Assembly (NCBI GenBank): GCA_963834825.1
Contig: CAWICZ010000001.1
Span: forward strand, 62,001-126,000
Length of the DNA: 64,000 nt
Direction: 5' to 3'
DNA from: JACDAN01 sp963834825
GTDB lineage: Bacteria; Actinomycetota; Thermoleophilia; Gaiellales; Gaiellaceae
Shown here in pieces: positions 25,261 through 35,331 of this stretch. Both the position numbers and the translations under genes were made by a program. The notes under the pieces were generated by a model. The model did not search any database and was not told the origin of the DNA. It saw only the letters and a list, made by a program, of their open reading frames with translations. Positions within the stretch are counted from its first letter, which is position 1. Every line of letters starts with the position of its first letter.

Positions 25261-25821
25261 TCAGGCAGCGAGTCGAAGCTCGTCGAGCTCCTTCGCCTCC
25301 GTGACGATGATGCGGCGATGGAGCTGGATCGCGACGGCGCCCTCCGGGCGCAACGCGCACTTGCAGGCCTCGAGCAGCCGGCGGTAGTGGCCGAGCCCGT
25401 CCCCCGGCGCGAAGACGGCCTCCGCCGGTTCGGCGGCCAGCTCGGGCCGCTCCGCTCGGAGGCTGTCGGGCAGGTACGGCAGATTCGCGACGACGAGGTC
25501 GAGGCCGCCGGGAACACCGTCGAGCAGATCGGTGTGGAGAACATCGACGCGGTCGCCCAACCCGTGGCGAGAGACATTCGAGCGGGCCAGCGTGACGGCC
25601 GCCGCGCTCGTGTCAGTAGCCCAGATGCGCGCTCCCGGGACGAGGGTCCCGAGCGTGACGGCGATCGCCCCCGAGCCCGTCCCGACGTCGGCGACGCGCG
25701 CAGAGCCGTCGCCGAGCCGCTCGGCCGCCACCTCGACGAGGCGCTCGGTGGCGGGGCGTGGCACCATCACCTCGCCGGGGGCGCTGAGTAGATGGATGCC
25801 GCTGAAAGGAGTCTCGGTCAT
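25261..25821 (-). CDS. HemK/PrmC-type methyltransferase, short form
   Basis: 186 residues. The motif I loop is VADVGTGSGAIAVTLG and an acidic strand follows (IWATDTSAAAV). The HemK signature N-P-P-Y is NLPY here (LVVANLPYLPDS). The start VMVPRPATERLVE matches the linker before the catalytic domain of PrmC. The N-terminal helical domain (about 70 residues) that binds release factors in PrmC is missing, and NLPY replaces NPPY. So it may be a paralog with another target, not the release-factor glutamine methyltransferase. Confidence 0.75.
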   Translation of the reverse strand: MTETPFSGIHLLSAPGEVMVPRPATERLVEVAAERLGDGSARVADVGTGSGAIAVTLGTLVPGARIWATDTSAAAVTLARSNVSRHGLGDRVDVLHTDLLDGVPGGLDLVVANLPYLPDSLRAERPELAAEPAEAVFAPGDGLGHYRRLLEACKCALRPEGAVAIQLHRRIIVTEAKELDELRLAA

Positions 25822-25850
25822 CGCGTATTTCTGTGTCGACGTTCGGAGAG

Positions 25851-25876
25851 TTCTTACTTAGCGGTTCGGGTAAGAA
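25851..25876 (+). promoter_or_regulatory. Inverted repeat upstream of the FAD reductase
   Basis: TTCTTAC (25851-25857) and GTAAGAA (25870-25876) are perfect 7-bp arms with 12 nt between, about 50 bp before GTG 25926. It could be an operator or an RNA hairpin in the leader. Confidence 0.4.
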
Positions 25877-25925
25877 GGCACCCACGCGTCGACACGAAGC
25901 CGGGGATTCGACCCAGGAGGCAACT

Positions 25926-27110
25926 GTGAAGAGCTTTGAGCTCGTGATCGTCGGAGGCGGACTCGCTTCGGCCCGGGCGATCAAGTCGTTCCGCGAGTCC
26001 GGGAGAGAGGGATCGATCGCCTTGATCTCCAGGGACTCGACGCTGCCCTACCACCGCCCGCCCCTCTCGAAGCGGTTCCTGCGCGGCGAGACCGACGAAG
26101 AGCCGCTCGTCGAGGACCAGGCGTTCTACGCCGACCACGACGTCGAGGTGATGCTCGAGACCGACGTCTCCAGCGTCGACACGCGGGAGCGGTCGGTCCA
26201 GCTCGGAGAGGACCGACTGGGCTACGCGAAGCTCCTCCTCGCCACCGGCGCCTGGCCTCGCAGGCTCCCCGTGCCCGGCGCCGACCTGGACAACGTCTTC
26301 ACGCTCCGCACGGTCGCGAATTCGAGGGCGATCCGGGCCGCAGCGGGGTCCTCCGAGCGCGCCGCGGTCGTCGGCGCCGGCTTCATCGGCATGGAGGTGG
26401 CGGCGTCGCTGCGCCAACTCGGGAAAGAGGTCTCGCTGATCCACCTCGGTCGCTGGCTCTTCGATCAGCTCGGCGTCGAGCAACTGAGCGACGAGCTGGC
26501 GGCGCTCTACGAGTCGAAGGGGGTCGAGCTCGTCCTCGGGAACGAGGTCGCGTCGTTCGAGGGCAACGGCAGCCTTCAGGCCGTGGTCAGCAAGAACGGC
26601 CGACGGGTCGAGGCCGACATGGCCGTCGTCGGAATCGGCGTGGCGCCGGTGACGGACTTTCTCGAGGGCAGCGGCATCGAGCTCGACGACGGCATCGTCG
26701 TCGACCAGCGCTTCGAGACGAACATCCCGGACGTCTACGCAGCCGGTGACGTCGCACGCTTCTACGATCCCCTCTTCGGGCGCCGACGCAGGATCGAGCA
26801 CTGGTCGAACGCCAACTACCAGGGCACCGAGGTCGGCAAGGTGCTCGCCGGGACCGGCGAGGGCTTCAACACGATCTCGACGTTCTTCACCGAGATCTTC
26901 GGGATCACGATCAGGGTGTTCGGCGACGCGCGCCGCGACGCACAGGTCGCCGTCCACGGCTCGCTGCTCGAGAACGACTTGTACGCGCTCTACGGCGACG
27001 AGAACGAAGAGGTGATCGGCGCGCTCAGCATCGGCCAGTCCGAAGAGGTCGAGGAGCTGCTCAAGCAGCAGGTCGGCACCCACGCGCCGCTCCGCGAGCT
27101 GACGCCCTAG
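25926..27110 (+). CDS. FAD-dependent ferredoxin/rubredoxin reductase-like oxidoreductase
   Basis: 394 residues from GTG 25926, chosen for CAGGAGG upstream and because the protein then starts MKSFELVIVGGGLAS with the FAD dinucleotide motif. PPLSKRFLRG is typical of the group. The second motif (AAVVGAGFIGMEVAASLRQLG) binds NAD(P)H, and VYAAGDVARF closes the FAD site. The C-terminal part (EHWSNANYQGTEVGKVLAG) is the reductase C-terminal domain of rhodocoxin/putidaredoxin reductases. It passes electrons from NAD(P)H to a ferredoxin or similar partner; no ferredoxin gene is nearby. It is convergent with the aminotransferase gene, 3 bp apart. Confidence 0.88.
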   Translation: MKSFELVIVGGGLASARAIKSFRESGREGSIALISRDSTLPYHRPPLSKRFLRGETDEEPLVEDQAFYADHDVEVMLETDVSSVDTRERSVQLGEDRLGYAKLLLATGAWPRRLPVPGADLDNVFTLRTVANSRAIRAAAGSSERAAVVGAGFIGMEVAASLRQLGKEVSLIHLGRWLFDQLGVEQLSDELAALYESKGVELVLGNEVASFEGNGSLQAVVSKNGRRVEADMAVVGIGVAPVTDFLEGSGIELDDGIVVDQRFETNIPDVYAAGDVARFYDPLFGRRRRIEHWSNANYQGTEVGKVLAGTGEGFNTISTFFTEIFGITIRVFGDARRDAQVAVHGSLLENDLYALYGDENEEVIGALSIGQSEEVEELLKQQVGTHAPLRELTP

Positions 27111-27113
27111 CGG

Positions 27114-28466
27114 CTACGCGCAGTACTCGTCGGCGACCGAGAGCGCCTCGTCGAGGATCGCGATCCCCTCGTCGAGCTCGTCCGTCGTGATGTTCAGCGG
27201 CGGGCAGACCATGACGACGTTCCAGTGCGTCATCAGGTAGAGGCCTCGCTCGAGCGCAGCCTTCGCCATCCTCGCTACCGGCGCGAAGTCATCGCCGGTC
27301 GCATTGAAGGGGACGAGCGGCTCGCGGGTCTCGCGATTCCGCACGAGCTCGAGCCCCCAGAAGCACCCGAGGCCGCGCACGTCGCCGATCGACGGGTGCC
27401 GTTCCTGGAGACCGCGCAGCCGCTCCTCGAACTGCGGCCCCAGCTCCGCGGCGTGCTCGACGATGCCTTCCTCCCGGAAGGCCTCGATCGAGGCGACCGC
27501 CGTCGCGCAGGCCAGCGGGTGGCCGCTGTACGTGAGACCGCCGGCGAAGTACTTGTCGCGAGCCCAGTCGGCAATCTTCTGGGAGACGACCATCGCGCCG
27601 AGCGGGACGTAGCCTGAGTTGATCCCCTTGGCGACGGTGAGGATGTCGGGGACGACGTCCCAGTTCTCACAGGCGAACCACTTGCCGGTTCGGCCGAAGC
27701 CGGCCATGACCTCGTCGCAGATCAGCAGGACGCCGTAGCGGTCGCACGTCTCGCGGATCGACTGGAGGTAGCCGTCGGGTGGGACGATGATTCCGTTCGT
27801 CCCGACCACCGTCTCGAGGATGACAGCGGCGACCGTGTCCGGCCCCTCGTACATCAGGATCTCCTCGAGGTGCGGCCCGCCCGTGCAGACCGGACAGGGA
27901 TCCGGATGGCCGGCGGGGCAGCGGTAGGTGTACGGATCGAGCATCCGGACGACGCCGGGGATCCCGGGCTCGGCGGGCCAGCGCCGCGGGTCGCCCGTGA
28001 GCGTGATCGCGCCGGCGGTCGCTCCGTGGTAGGAGCGGTAGCGCGCGATGATCTTGTGGCGCCCCGTGAACCAGCGGGCGAGCTTGATCGCGTTCTCGTT
28101 GGCCTCGGCGCCGCCGTTCGTGAAGAACGACATCACGAGATCGCCGGGCGTCACCTCCGCGAGCAGCCGCCCGAGCGTCGACCGCGACTCGCTCGCCATC
28201 GGCGGGCCGATCGTGCAGAGCTGCTCGGCCTGATCCTTGATCGCCGCGACCAGCTTCGGATGTTGGTGCCCGAGCGAGAGATTGACGAGTTGCGACGCGA
28301 AATCGAGGTACCGGCGCCCGTCGTAATCCCAGAAGTAGCGTCCCTCGCCGCCGGCAACAGCGATCGGCGAGATGGCGTCCTGCACTGACCACGAGTACAG
28401 GACGTGGCGCTTCGCGTCCTCGACGATTTGCTCGCCGAGCTTCGGGTTGGCCTCGACGATGGCCAC
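27114..28466 (-). CDS. Class III (omega) aminotransferase with Cys-rich insert
   Basis: 450 residues from GTG 28466. The PLP lysine is K280 (LTVAKGINSGYVPLG) and the Asp contacting the ring nitrogen is in LLICDEVMAGFGRTG (D251). Other fold type I class III motifs are NGGAEANENAIKLAR and YHGATAGAITLTGD. An insert at 183-194 (CPAGHPDPCPVC) has three Cys and a His and may bind zinc. It is divergent from methylmalonate-semialdehyde dehydrogenase (50 bp between starts), and the pair suggests beta-alanine or taurine-type amino donor use giving malonate semialdehyde. Beta-alanine:pyruvate transaminase is a reasonable guess, not proven. Confidence 0.87.
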   Translation of the reverse strand: MAIVEANPKLGEQIVEDAKRHVLYSWSVQDAISPIAVAGGEGRYFWDYDGRRYLDFASQLVNLSLGHQHPKLVAAIKDQAEQLCTIGPPMASESRSTLGRLLAEVTPGDLVMSFFTNGGAEANENAIKLARWFTGRHKIIARYRSYHGATAGAITLTGDPRRWPAEPGIPGVVRMLDPYTYRCPAGHPDPCPVCTGGPHLEEILMYEGPDTVAAVILETVVGTNGIIVPPDGYLQSIRETCDRYGVLLICDEVMAGFGRTGKWFACENWDVVPDILTVAKGINSGYVPLGAMVVSQKIADWARDKYFAGGLTYSGHPLACATAVASIEAFREEGIVEHAAELGPQFEERLRGLQERHPSIGDVRGLGCFWGLELVRNRETREPLVPFNATGDDFAPVARMAKAALERGLYLMTHWNVVMVCPPLNITTDELDEGIAILDEALSVADEYCA

Positions 28467-28494
28467 GCCTCGATCCTATAGCGCTAGTCTGGCT
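28464..28494. promoter_or_regulatory. Divergent promoter of aminotransferase and mmsA
   Basis: Minus strand: TAGGAT, 6 nt (CGAGGC), GTG 28466, leaderless. Plus strand: TAGTCT at 28485-28490 before the leader of mmsA, which has a GGAGG ribosome site. The palindrome TAGCGCTA (28479-28486) lies between them and could coordinate both genes. Confidence 0.5.
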
Positions 28495-28515
28495 GCGAGC
28501 GCAAAGGAGGACGAG

Positions 28516-30045
<1,530 letters not shown>

Positions 30046-30067
30046 TCGGACGCAGGAGTCCGGCGCC

Positions 30068-30082
30068 TAGGCTTCTGCGGTG
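30068..30082 (+). promoter_or_regulatory. Leaderless promoter of the first cyclase
   Basis: TAGGCT (30068-30073), 6 nt, GTG 30080. No Shine-Dalgarno sequence. Confidence 0.5.
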
Positions 30083-32158
30083 CCTGCCTGCCCGTCTTGC
30101 GGTCAGGAGAACCCTGCGATTGCGCGGTTCTGCCTGGCCTGCGGGGTCTCCCTCGAAGCCGAGAGCGGCCGGTGGGAGGAACGGCGCCTCGTCAGCGTCG
30201 TCTTCGTCGACCTCGTCGGCTTCACGTCCCGCGCGGAGCACCTCGACCCTGAGGACGTCCAGGCGCTTCTCCGTCCGTACTTCGACGCGGTCCGGAGCGA
30301 GATCGAGTCCTTCGGCGGCTTCGTCGAGAAGTTCATCGGCGACGCCGTCGTCGGCGTCTTCGGCGCGCCCACGGCGTTCGGCGACGACGCCGAGCGCGCG
30401 GTCCGCGCGGCGATCGCCGTCCGGGACACGCTGGCTCAGATGGACGAGGAGGATCCGCGTCTCGACCTGAAGGTGCGGATCGCGGTCAATACCGGCGAGG
30501 CGCTCGTCACGCTGGACGCACGAGCCGCGCTCGGCGAGGCGATGATCGTCGGCGACGTCATCAACACCGCCTCGCGGCTCCAAGGGGCGGCGCCCGTCGG
30601 GGGCGTCCTCGTCGGCGAGGACACCTACCAGGCGACCCGCGATTCGATCGTCTACGCGCCGGCCGAGCCTGTGGAGGCGAAAGGCAAGGCCGAGCCCGTG
30701 GTTGCGTGGGTCGCGCTCCATCCGAAGCGGCAGCCGGGCGAGCGCGCGATCGCCGGCCCGCTCGTGGGCCGTGGGCACGAGCTGGAGATGCTGCGCGGAA
30801 TCTGGGAGCGCGTCTCGGTCGAACGGGTGCCCCACCTCGTCACGCTCGTCGGCCCGGCTGGTGTCGGCAAGACGAGGCTGGCGGTCGAGTTCTCCACCAT
30901 GGTGCGGAAGCGTGGCGGCCGCCCGGTCCGGGGGCGTGTCCTGCCGTACCGCGAGAGCACGGCGTACTCCGCACTCGCCTTCCAGCTCAAGCAGCTGTGC
31001 GGGATCTTCGAGACCGACTCCGGTGAGGCCGCGCTCCTCAAGCTGCACGCCGCCGTCAGCACCCGCGTGCCGGCGGCTCGAGCTCCCGAGGTCACCGAGC
31101 ACCTGGCGGTGCTGCTGGGCCTCGACCCGCGGGCGAGCATTCCCGACCGCGAGTCCCTGTTCCTCTCGATTAGAACCTTCGTGGAGGCGGTGGCGAGGAA
31201 CCAGCCGACGATGTTCGTCTTCGAAGACCTCCAGTGGGGCGACGAGGCGCTGCTCGATCTCGTCGAGCAGCTCGCGGCGCGGGTTCGCGATCTCCCGATC
31301 CTCGTGGTGGTGCTCGCTCGACCCGAGCTCCTAGACGCGCGCCCCGGCTGGGGCGGCGGCCTGCTCGCGCACACGGCGATCCCGCTGCGCCCGCTGGCTT
31401 CCTGGGACGCGACCGAGCTCGCCACCCACCGGCTCGAGGACGCCGGAGTGAGCCTCGACCGCGCCGCGGACCTCGCGTCGGTCGCGGCCGGCAACCCGCT
31501 CTTCATCGAGCAGCTCGCGGCTGCGCTCGTGGAGTCGGGCGACCCGGACGCAGCGCTCCCGACGACCATCCGCGGAATCATCGCCGCCCGTCTCGACGCG
31601 CTGCCGGCTGCCGAACGCTCGGTCCTGCTCGACGCCGCCGTCGCCGGCAGAGTGTTCTGGCGCGGCGCCCTCGAGCGTATGACGGCCGAGCCCGACGCTT
31701 TGACCGACGCCCTCGCGCAGCTCGTGCGGCGGGAGCTGATCACCCGCCAGTCGGCTTCCGCGTTCGAGGGCCACGAGCAGTACGCGTTCAACCACGTTCT
31801 CGTGCGTGACGTCGCCTACGAGCTCCTGCCACGAGCGGCGCGGCGAGAGCGACACCGGGAAACGGCGCTCTTCTTCGAGGAGGCGACAGGCGAGTTCGGC
31901 GAGGCCGAGACGGCGCTCGCCCGCCACTGGCGGGACGCCGGCGAGCCGGAGCACGCGGTCGCGTACTTCGTCGCCGCGGCGCAAGCTGCCGAGCGGGGCT
32001 GGGCGAAGCAGCACGCCGCAGATATGTACCGCGAGGCGCTGCGCATCGTCCCCGCCGAGGACGACACGCGTCGCGAGCTCACGCGCCGGCTCGCGCTTGC
32101 CGAGGCCGCGAGCTACCACGTACACGACGCGCGGCTGCTCGAGCGCCGGGGGAACTAG
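30080..32158 (+). CDS. Class III adenylate/guanylate cyclase with AAA ATPase, shortened
   Basis: 692 residues. The N-terminal zinc ribbon (CPSCG..., FCLACG) is followed by a class III cyclase domain at about 35-215. Metal-binding Asp are D44 (VFVDLVGFTS) and D88 (EKFIGDAVVGVFG), and Asn/Arg of the active site lie in INTASRLQ. Then comes an AAA/NACHT-like ATPase with Walker A GPAGVGKT and Walker B-like TMFVFEDLQWGDEALLD. Compared with the 1075-residue paralog at 58355, it stops at the start of the TPR region (LAEAASYHVHDARLLERR). A VOC gene remnant lies just downstream, so the C-terminus may have been lost by deletion. It is probably a soluble, protein-regulated cAMP synthase. Confidence 0.85.
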   Translation: MPACPSCGQENPAIARFCLACGVSLEAESGRWEERRLVSVVFVDLVGFTSRAEHLDPEDVQALLRPYFDAVRSEIESFGGFVEKFIGDAVVGVFGAPTAFGDDAERAVRAAIAVRDTLAQMDEEDPRLDLKVRIAVNTGEALVTLDARAALGEAMIVGDVINTASRLQGAAPVGGVLVGEDTYQATRDSIVYAPAEPVEAKGKAEPVVAWVALHPKRQPGERAIAGPLVGRGHELEMLRGIWERVSVERVPHLVTLVGPAGVGKTRLAVEFSTMVRKRGGRPVRGRVLPYRESTAYSALAFQLKQLCGIFETDSGEAALLKLHAAVSTRVPAARAPEVTEHLAVLLGLDPRASIPDRESLFLSIRTFVEAVARNQPTMFVFEDLQWGDEALLDLVEQLAARVRDLPILVVVLARPELLDARPGWGGGLLAHTAIPLRPLASWDATELATHRLEDAGVSLDRAADLASVAAGNPLFIEQLAAALVESGDPDAALPTTIRGIIAARLDALPAAERSVLLDAAVAGRVFWRGALERMTAEPDALTDALAQLVRRELITRQSASAFEGHEQYAFNHVLVRDVAYELLPRAARRERHRETALFFEEATGEFGEAETALARHWRDAGEPEHAVAYFVAAAQAAERGWAKQHAADMYREALRIVPAEDDTRRELTRRLALAEAASYHVHDARLLERRGN

Positions 32159-32442
32159 GAAGCGGCCGGGAAGTCCGCCGGCGTGACGTCGCCGGCGATC
32201 TCGTACAGCACCTCGATCGTGTGGTCTCCGAGCTGCTTCGCGTGCGCGCGGACCGCTTCCTCGCTCGGCGCGCCGTAGACGCAGTACGTCGAGACGTAGC
32301 CGTCGCCGTCGACGACCACGTGGCTGTGCTCCCAGGTGATCTCGGGGAATTCGTTCTCGACGAGCTCCCGGGACCGCCGCCCGACCACGGGCATGTCGGA
32401 TTCCGTGACCGAGAAGCGCCTGACAACGAGGAATCGCGGCAC
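32155..32442 (-). CDS. DUF4242 (SCO4226-like) small protein
   Basis: 95 residues from GTG 32442. It begins MPRFLVVRRFSVTESDMP and continues with HSHVVVDGDGYVSTYCVYGAPSEEAVRAHAKQ and HTIEVLYEIAGDVTP. This is the DUF4242 family, whose Streptomyces member SCO4226 binds nickel. The ferredoxin-like fold and Tyr-Cys strand (STYCVYGAP) are typical. Longer in-frame extension upstream belongs to a decayed VOC gene and is not part of it. The stop overlaps the end of the cyclase gene (4 bp). Confidence 0.75.
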   Translation of the reverse strand: MPRFLVVRRFSVTESDMPVVGRRSRELVENEFPEITWEHSHVVVDGDGYVSTYCVYGAPSEEAVRAHAKQLGDHTIEVLYEIAGDVTPADFPAAS

Positions 32443-32534
32443 GTCCGCATCGTAGTGACTCACCGGCGCGTCACCGACCGGTTGGCGTGAATCTGCTTTC
32501 TGCCGCCGAGTAATTCGCTCGTGAGCGACATCGA

Positions 32535-32730
32535 TCCGCCCGCCGGAGCGCGGCTTTGCCGCGCGGGAGAGCATCAGGCGCGCGCCGCCGTTCCGTACGG
32601 TAGGCCCAGTGGAGGACGCCGTCCTCTTGGAAGGTGTTCTCGAGCTCAAGCCGAGCTAGCTTGTAGAACGAGATCGAACGCTGCACGTCGAGCGACGGGC
32701 GCCATCGGGAACCAGTGAGTGGGTTTCGCG
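32535..32730 (-). pseudogene. Remnant of a VOC (glyoxalase-fold) gene
   Basis: Three consecutive minus-strand frames together read like the N-terminal half of a VOC protein: HWFPMAPV, then SLDVQRSISFYKL and LENTFQEDGVLHWAY, then VRNGGARLMLSRA. The expected pattern is a short beta strand, DVERSIAFY, then a GG-ARLMLSRA strand. At least two frame changes and the loss of the second half make it a relic. It fills most of the 304-bp gap between the DUF4242 and hydantoinase genes. Confidence 0.6.
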
Positions 32731-32746
32731 GTCGCCGCTTTCCCAA

Positions 32747-34159
32747 CTAGGCGACCGCCGGCACGGCCTTGAGCTCCTCGCCGAAGCGCGCGCGCGCCAC
32801 GAACTGCCCGACCCCCGGGGAGGCGACGAGCTCGCCGTTTTCGACGAGGACGTTGCCGCGGAGCAGCACGACCTCGGGCGACCCGGTGACCTCGGTGCCC
32901 TCGTAGAGGTTGTAGTCGATTTTCGAGTGGTGGTCGGCGGCAGAGATCGTCAGCTTCTTCTCTGGGTCGAAGACGACGATGTCGGCGTCGCTGCCGACGG
33001 CGATCGTCCCTTTCCGCGGGTAGAGGCCGAAGAGCTTGGCCGGGTTCGTCGAGAGCAGCTCGACCATCCGGTTCAGCGAGATCCGCCCCGCGCGAACCCC
33101 GAACTCGTGGATCATGTGCAGCCGGTTCTCGAGCCCGGGCCCGCCGTTCGGGATCTTCGAGAAGTCGTCGCGGCCCAGCGTCTTCTGGCCGTCCCAGTTG
33201 AAGGCACAGTGGTCGGTCGAGATCGCGGAGAGGATGTCGGTCCGCACCGCGTTCCAGAGCACGTCCTGGTTGGCCTTGTCCCTCGGGGGCGGCGTGTACA
33301 CGTACTTGGCGCCCTCGAAGTTCGGCCGCTCGAGGAACGTGTAGTCGACGAAGAAGTACTGGGTGCAGGTCTCGCCCCACACGTTCCAGCCCTTCTCACG
33401 CGCGATCGCGATCGGCTCGACCGCCTCCTGGCAGGAGACGTGGACGACGTAGAGCGGTGAGCCTGCGACCTTCGACAGCTGGATCGCGCGGTTTGTCGCC
33501 TCGCCCTCGGTCTCGGGCGGCCGCGTTAGCGCGTGGTATTTCGGCTCTGTCTTCCCCTCGGCGAGCGCCTGCTTGACGAGCACGTCGATCGCGTCGCCGT
33601 TCTCGGCGTGGACCATGACCAGCGCTCCGGTCTCGGCCGCGACCTCCATCGTCCGGAAGAGCGTCTCGTCGTCGACCATCAACGCGCCCTTGTAGGCCAT
33701 GAAGAGCTTGTAGGAGGTGACGCCCTGGTCCGGCAGGGACGCCAGCTCCTCCAGCGTCCCGCCCTCGCGCAGGTCGGTGACGGCCATGTGGTAGCCCATG
33801 TCGATCACTTGCTTGCCGTTCGCCTTCGCGCGCCATTCGTCGAGTGCGGCCGCGAAGGTCTGGCCATGGGGCTGGATGACGAAATCGACATGGCAGGTGG
33901 TTCCGCCGAAGGCCGCCGCGGTCTGACCGGACTGGACGTCATCGATCGTGACCGTGCCTCCGAACGGCATGTCGAGATGGGTGTGCGGATCGACGCCGCC
34001 TGGGAGCAGGTACTTGCCGTCCGCGTCGATGACCTTCTCGGCTTCGACGTCGAGCGACTCGCCGATGAGGGAGATCCGCTCGTTCTCGACGAAGACGTCG
34101 CCGACGTAGTCGTCGGCCGCCGTGATCACGCGGCCTCTCTTGATCAGAACGGAACTCAT
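32747..34159 (-). CDS. Dihydropyrimidinase (D-hydantoinase)
   Basis: 470 residues, cyclic amidohydrolase superfamily. The binuclear metal site is complete: HTH (H59, H61) in GGVDPHTHLDMPFGG, the carbamylated Lys in TSYKLFMAYKG (K151), H184 (VMVHAENGD), H240 (LYVVHVSCQEA) and D316 (ISTDHCAFN). The enzyme opens dihydrouracil or hydantoins to N-carbamoyl amino acids. It is last in an operon with an ABC transporter (37855 down to 32747, same strand). The divergent M20 carbamoylase would use its product. The set is consistent with reductive pyrimidine breakdown; use of hydantoins is the alternative. Confidence 0.93.
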   Translation of the reverse strand: MSSVLIKRGRVITAADDYVGDVFVENERISLIGESLDVEAEKVIDADGKYLLPGGVDPHTHLDMPFGGTVTIDDVQSGQTAAAFGGTTCHVDFVIQPHGQTFAAALDEWRAKANGKQVIDMGYHMAVTDLREGGTLEELASLPDQGVTSYKLFMAYKGALMVDDETLFRTMEVAAETGALVMVHAENGDAIDVLVKQALAEGKTEPKYHALTRPPETEGEATNRAIQLSKVAGSPLYVVHVSCQEAVEPIAIAREKGWNVWGETCTQYFFVDYTFLERPNFEGAKYVYTPPPRDKANQDVLWNAVRTDILSAISTDHCAFNWDGQKTLGRDDFSKIPNGGPGLENRLHMIHEFGVRAGRISLNRMVELLSTNPAKLFGLYPRKGTIAVGSDADIVVFDPEKKLTISAADHHSKIDYNLYEGTEVTGSPEVVLLRGNVLVENGELVASPGVGQFVARARFGEELKAVPAVA

Positions 34160-34183
34160 TGCGGATCTCCCTCCTTCGGCGTC

Positions 34184-35299
34184 TCAGGCGCCGCCTTCGG
34201 TCACCTCGACGGTCTCCTTCTGCCAGTTCTCGCCGTTGACGTCGGCGTCGTCCGCCCTGAGCTCCTCGAGCGCCGCCTCGGCGATGTCGGTTCGGTACGC
34301 GTCCTTGCTCGCCGGCTCCTTGATCACCTTGCCGGAGACGGCGATCTCATTCGTGGTGTCGAACGACTGCGGGTTCATCACGCCGATCCCGTCCGGCGCC
34401 GGCCAGACCAGCGCGTTGATCTCGTTCAGCTGCCAGCGCTGGTGGCCCTCCCCGAGCGTCGGCCCGTTGTCGAGCACGATCCTCAGGCAGTCCTCCGGGT
34501 TGTCGCGGCAGTAGATCCAACCGCGGAAGCTCGCCTTCAGGAACCGCTTGGCGATGTCCTGGTTCGCTTCGTCCTGGATCCAGTCGTCGCGGACGAAGAT
34601 CCCGTCTTCGAGCGCCCCGGTCCCGAGGTCGGACATCTTGAAGACGTTGAGCTCGTCGAGCGTGTAGAGCTGGCCCGTGTCCGGGTTCTTCGTCTCGAGC
34701 ACCTGGGCAAGCTCGTTGTAGGTCATCGCCGCAGCCGCGTCGACCTCCCGCTTCAGGAAGAGGTTCATGTCGAACGGCTGCGCGACGATCTCGGCATCCT
34801 TCTGCGGGTCGATGCCGGCCTCGTTCAGTGCGGCGAAGAGCTTGTGCTCGTTGCCGCCCAGCCAGACACCGACCTTCTTGCCGCGCAGATCGCTGATCTG
34901 GGTCAGCCCGGAGTCCTTCCAGGTGAGCTCGGTCATGCCACTGCGCGTGAAGACCTGAGCGATGTTGACGATGTTCTGGCCCTTGTCGCGCGTTGCCAGC
35001 AGGTTGTCGAGCCAGTCGATGCCGAACTCGGCCTGACCGCCGAGGACAACCTGTTCGGGAACGATGTCCGGGCCGCCGGGCCTGATCGTGACGTCGAGGT
35101 TCTCGTCGTCGAAGAACCCCTGATCGAGCGCCGCGTAGTAGCCGGCGAACTGCGCCTGCACGACCCACTTCGATTGGAGGGTCACCTTGTCCTTCGCGGC
35201 CGAGCCGCCTCCGCCGCCGTCGTCGCCCCCGCACGCCGTCAGGGCGAGCGTTGCCGCCCCCAAGGTCGCCGCGAGCACGAGCCACCTGCTCCTCCTCAT
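34184..35299 (-). CDS. ABC transporter substrate-binding lipoprotein, NMT1/THI5-like
   Basis: 371 residues from ATG 35299, with GAAAGGGGAAG upstream. Signal peptide with lipobox (LALTACGG), then a Gly/Ser-rich linker. The mature part reads QSKWVVQAQFAGYYAALDQGFFDDENLDVTIRPGG, typical of the NMT1/THI5-like family, which binds pyrimidine compounds or related small ligands. GKKVGVWLGGNEHKLFAAL and IDWLDNLLATRDKG also fit. It is membrane-anchored outside the cell and feeds the two permeases upstream. Given the neighbouring hydantoinase, a pyrimidine or hydantoin ligand is inferred. Confidence 0.88.
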   Translation of the reverse strand: MRRSRWLVLAATLGAATLALTACGGDDGGGGGSAAKDKVTLQSKWVVQAQFAGYYAALDQGFFDDENLDVTIRPGGPDIVPEQVVLGGQAEFGIDWLDNLLATRDKGQNIVNIAQVFTRSGMTELTWKDSGLTQISDLRGKKVGVWLGGNEHKLFAALNEAGIDPQKDAEIVAQPFDMNLFLKREVDAAAAMTYNELAQVLETKNPDTGQLYTLDELNVFKMSDLGTGALEDGIFVRDDWIQDEANQDIAKRFLKASFRGWIYCRDNPEDCLRIVLDNGPTLGEGHQRWQLNEINALVWPAPDGIGVMNPQSFDTTNEIAVSGKVIKEPASKDAYRTDIAEAALEELRADDADVNGENWQKETVEVTEGGA

Positions 35300-35331
35300 C
35301 CACTTCCCCTTTCCGTGCTCAAATGATTGCC

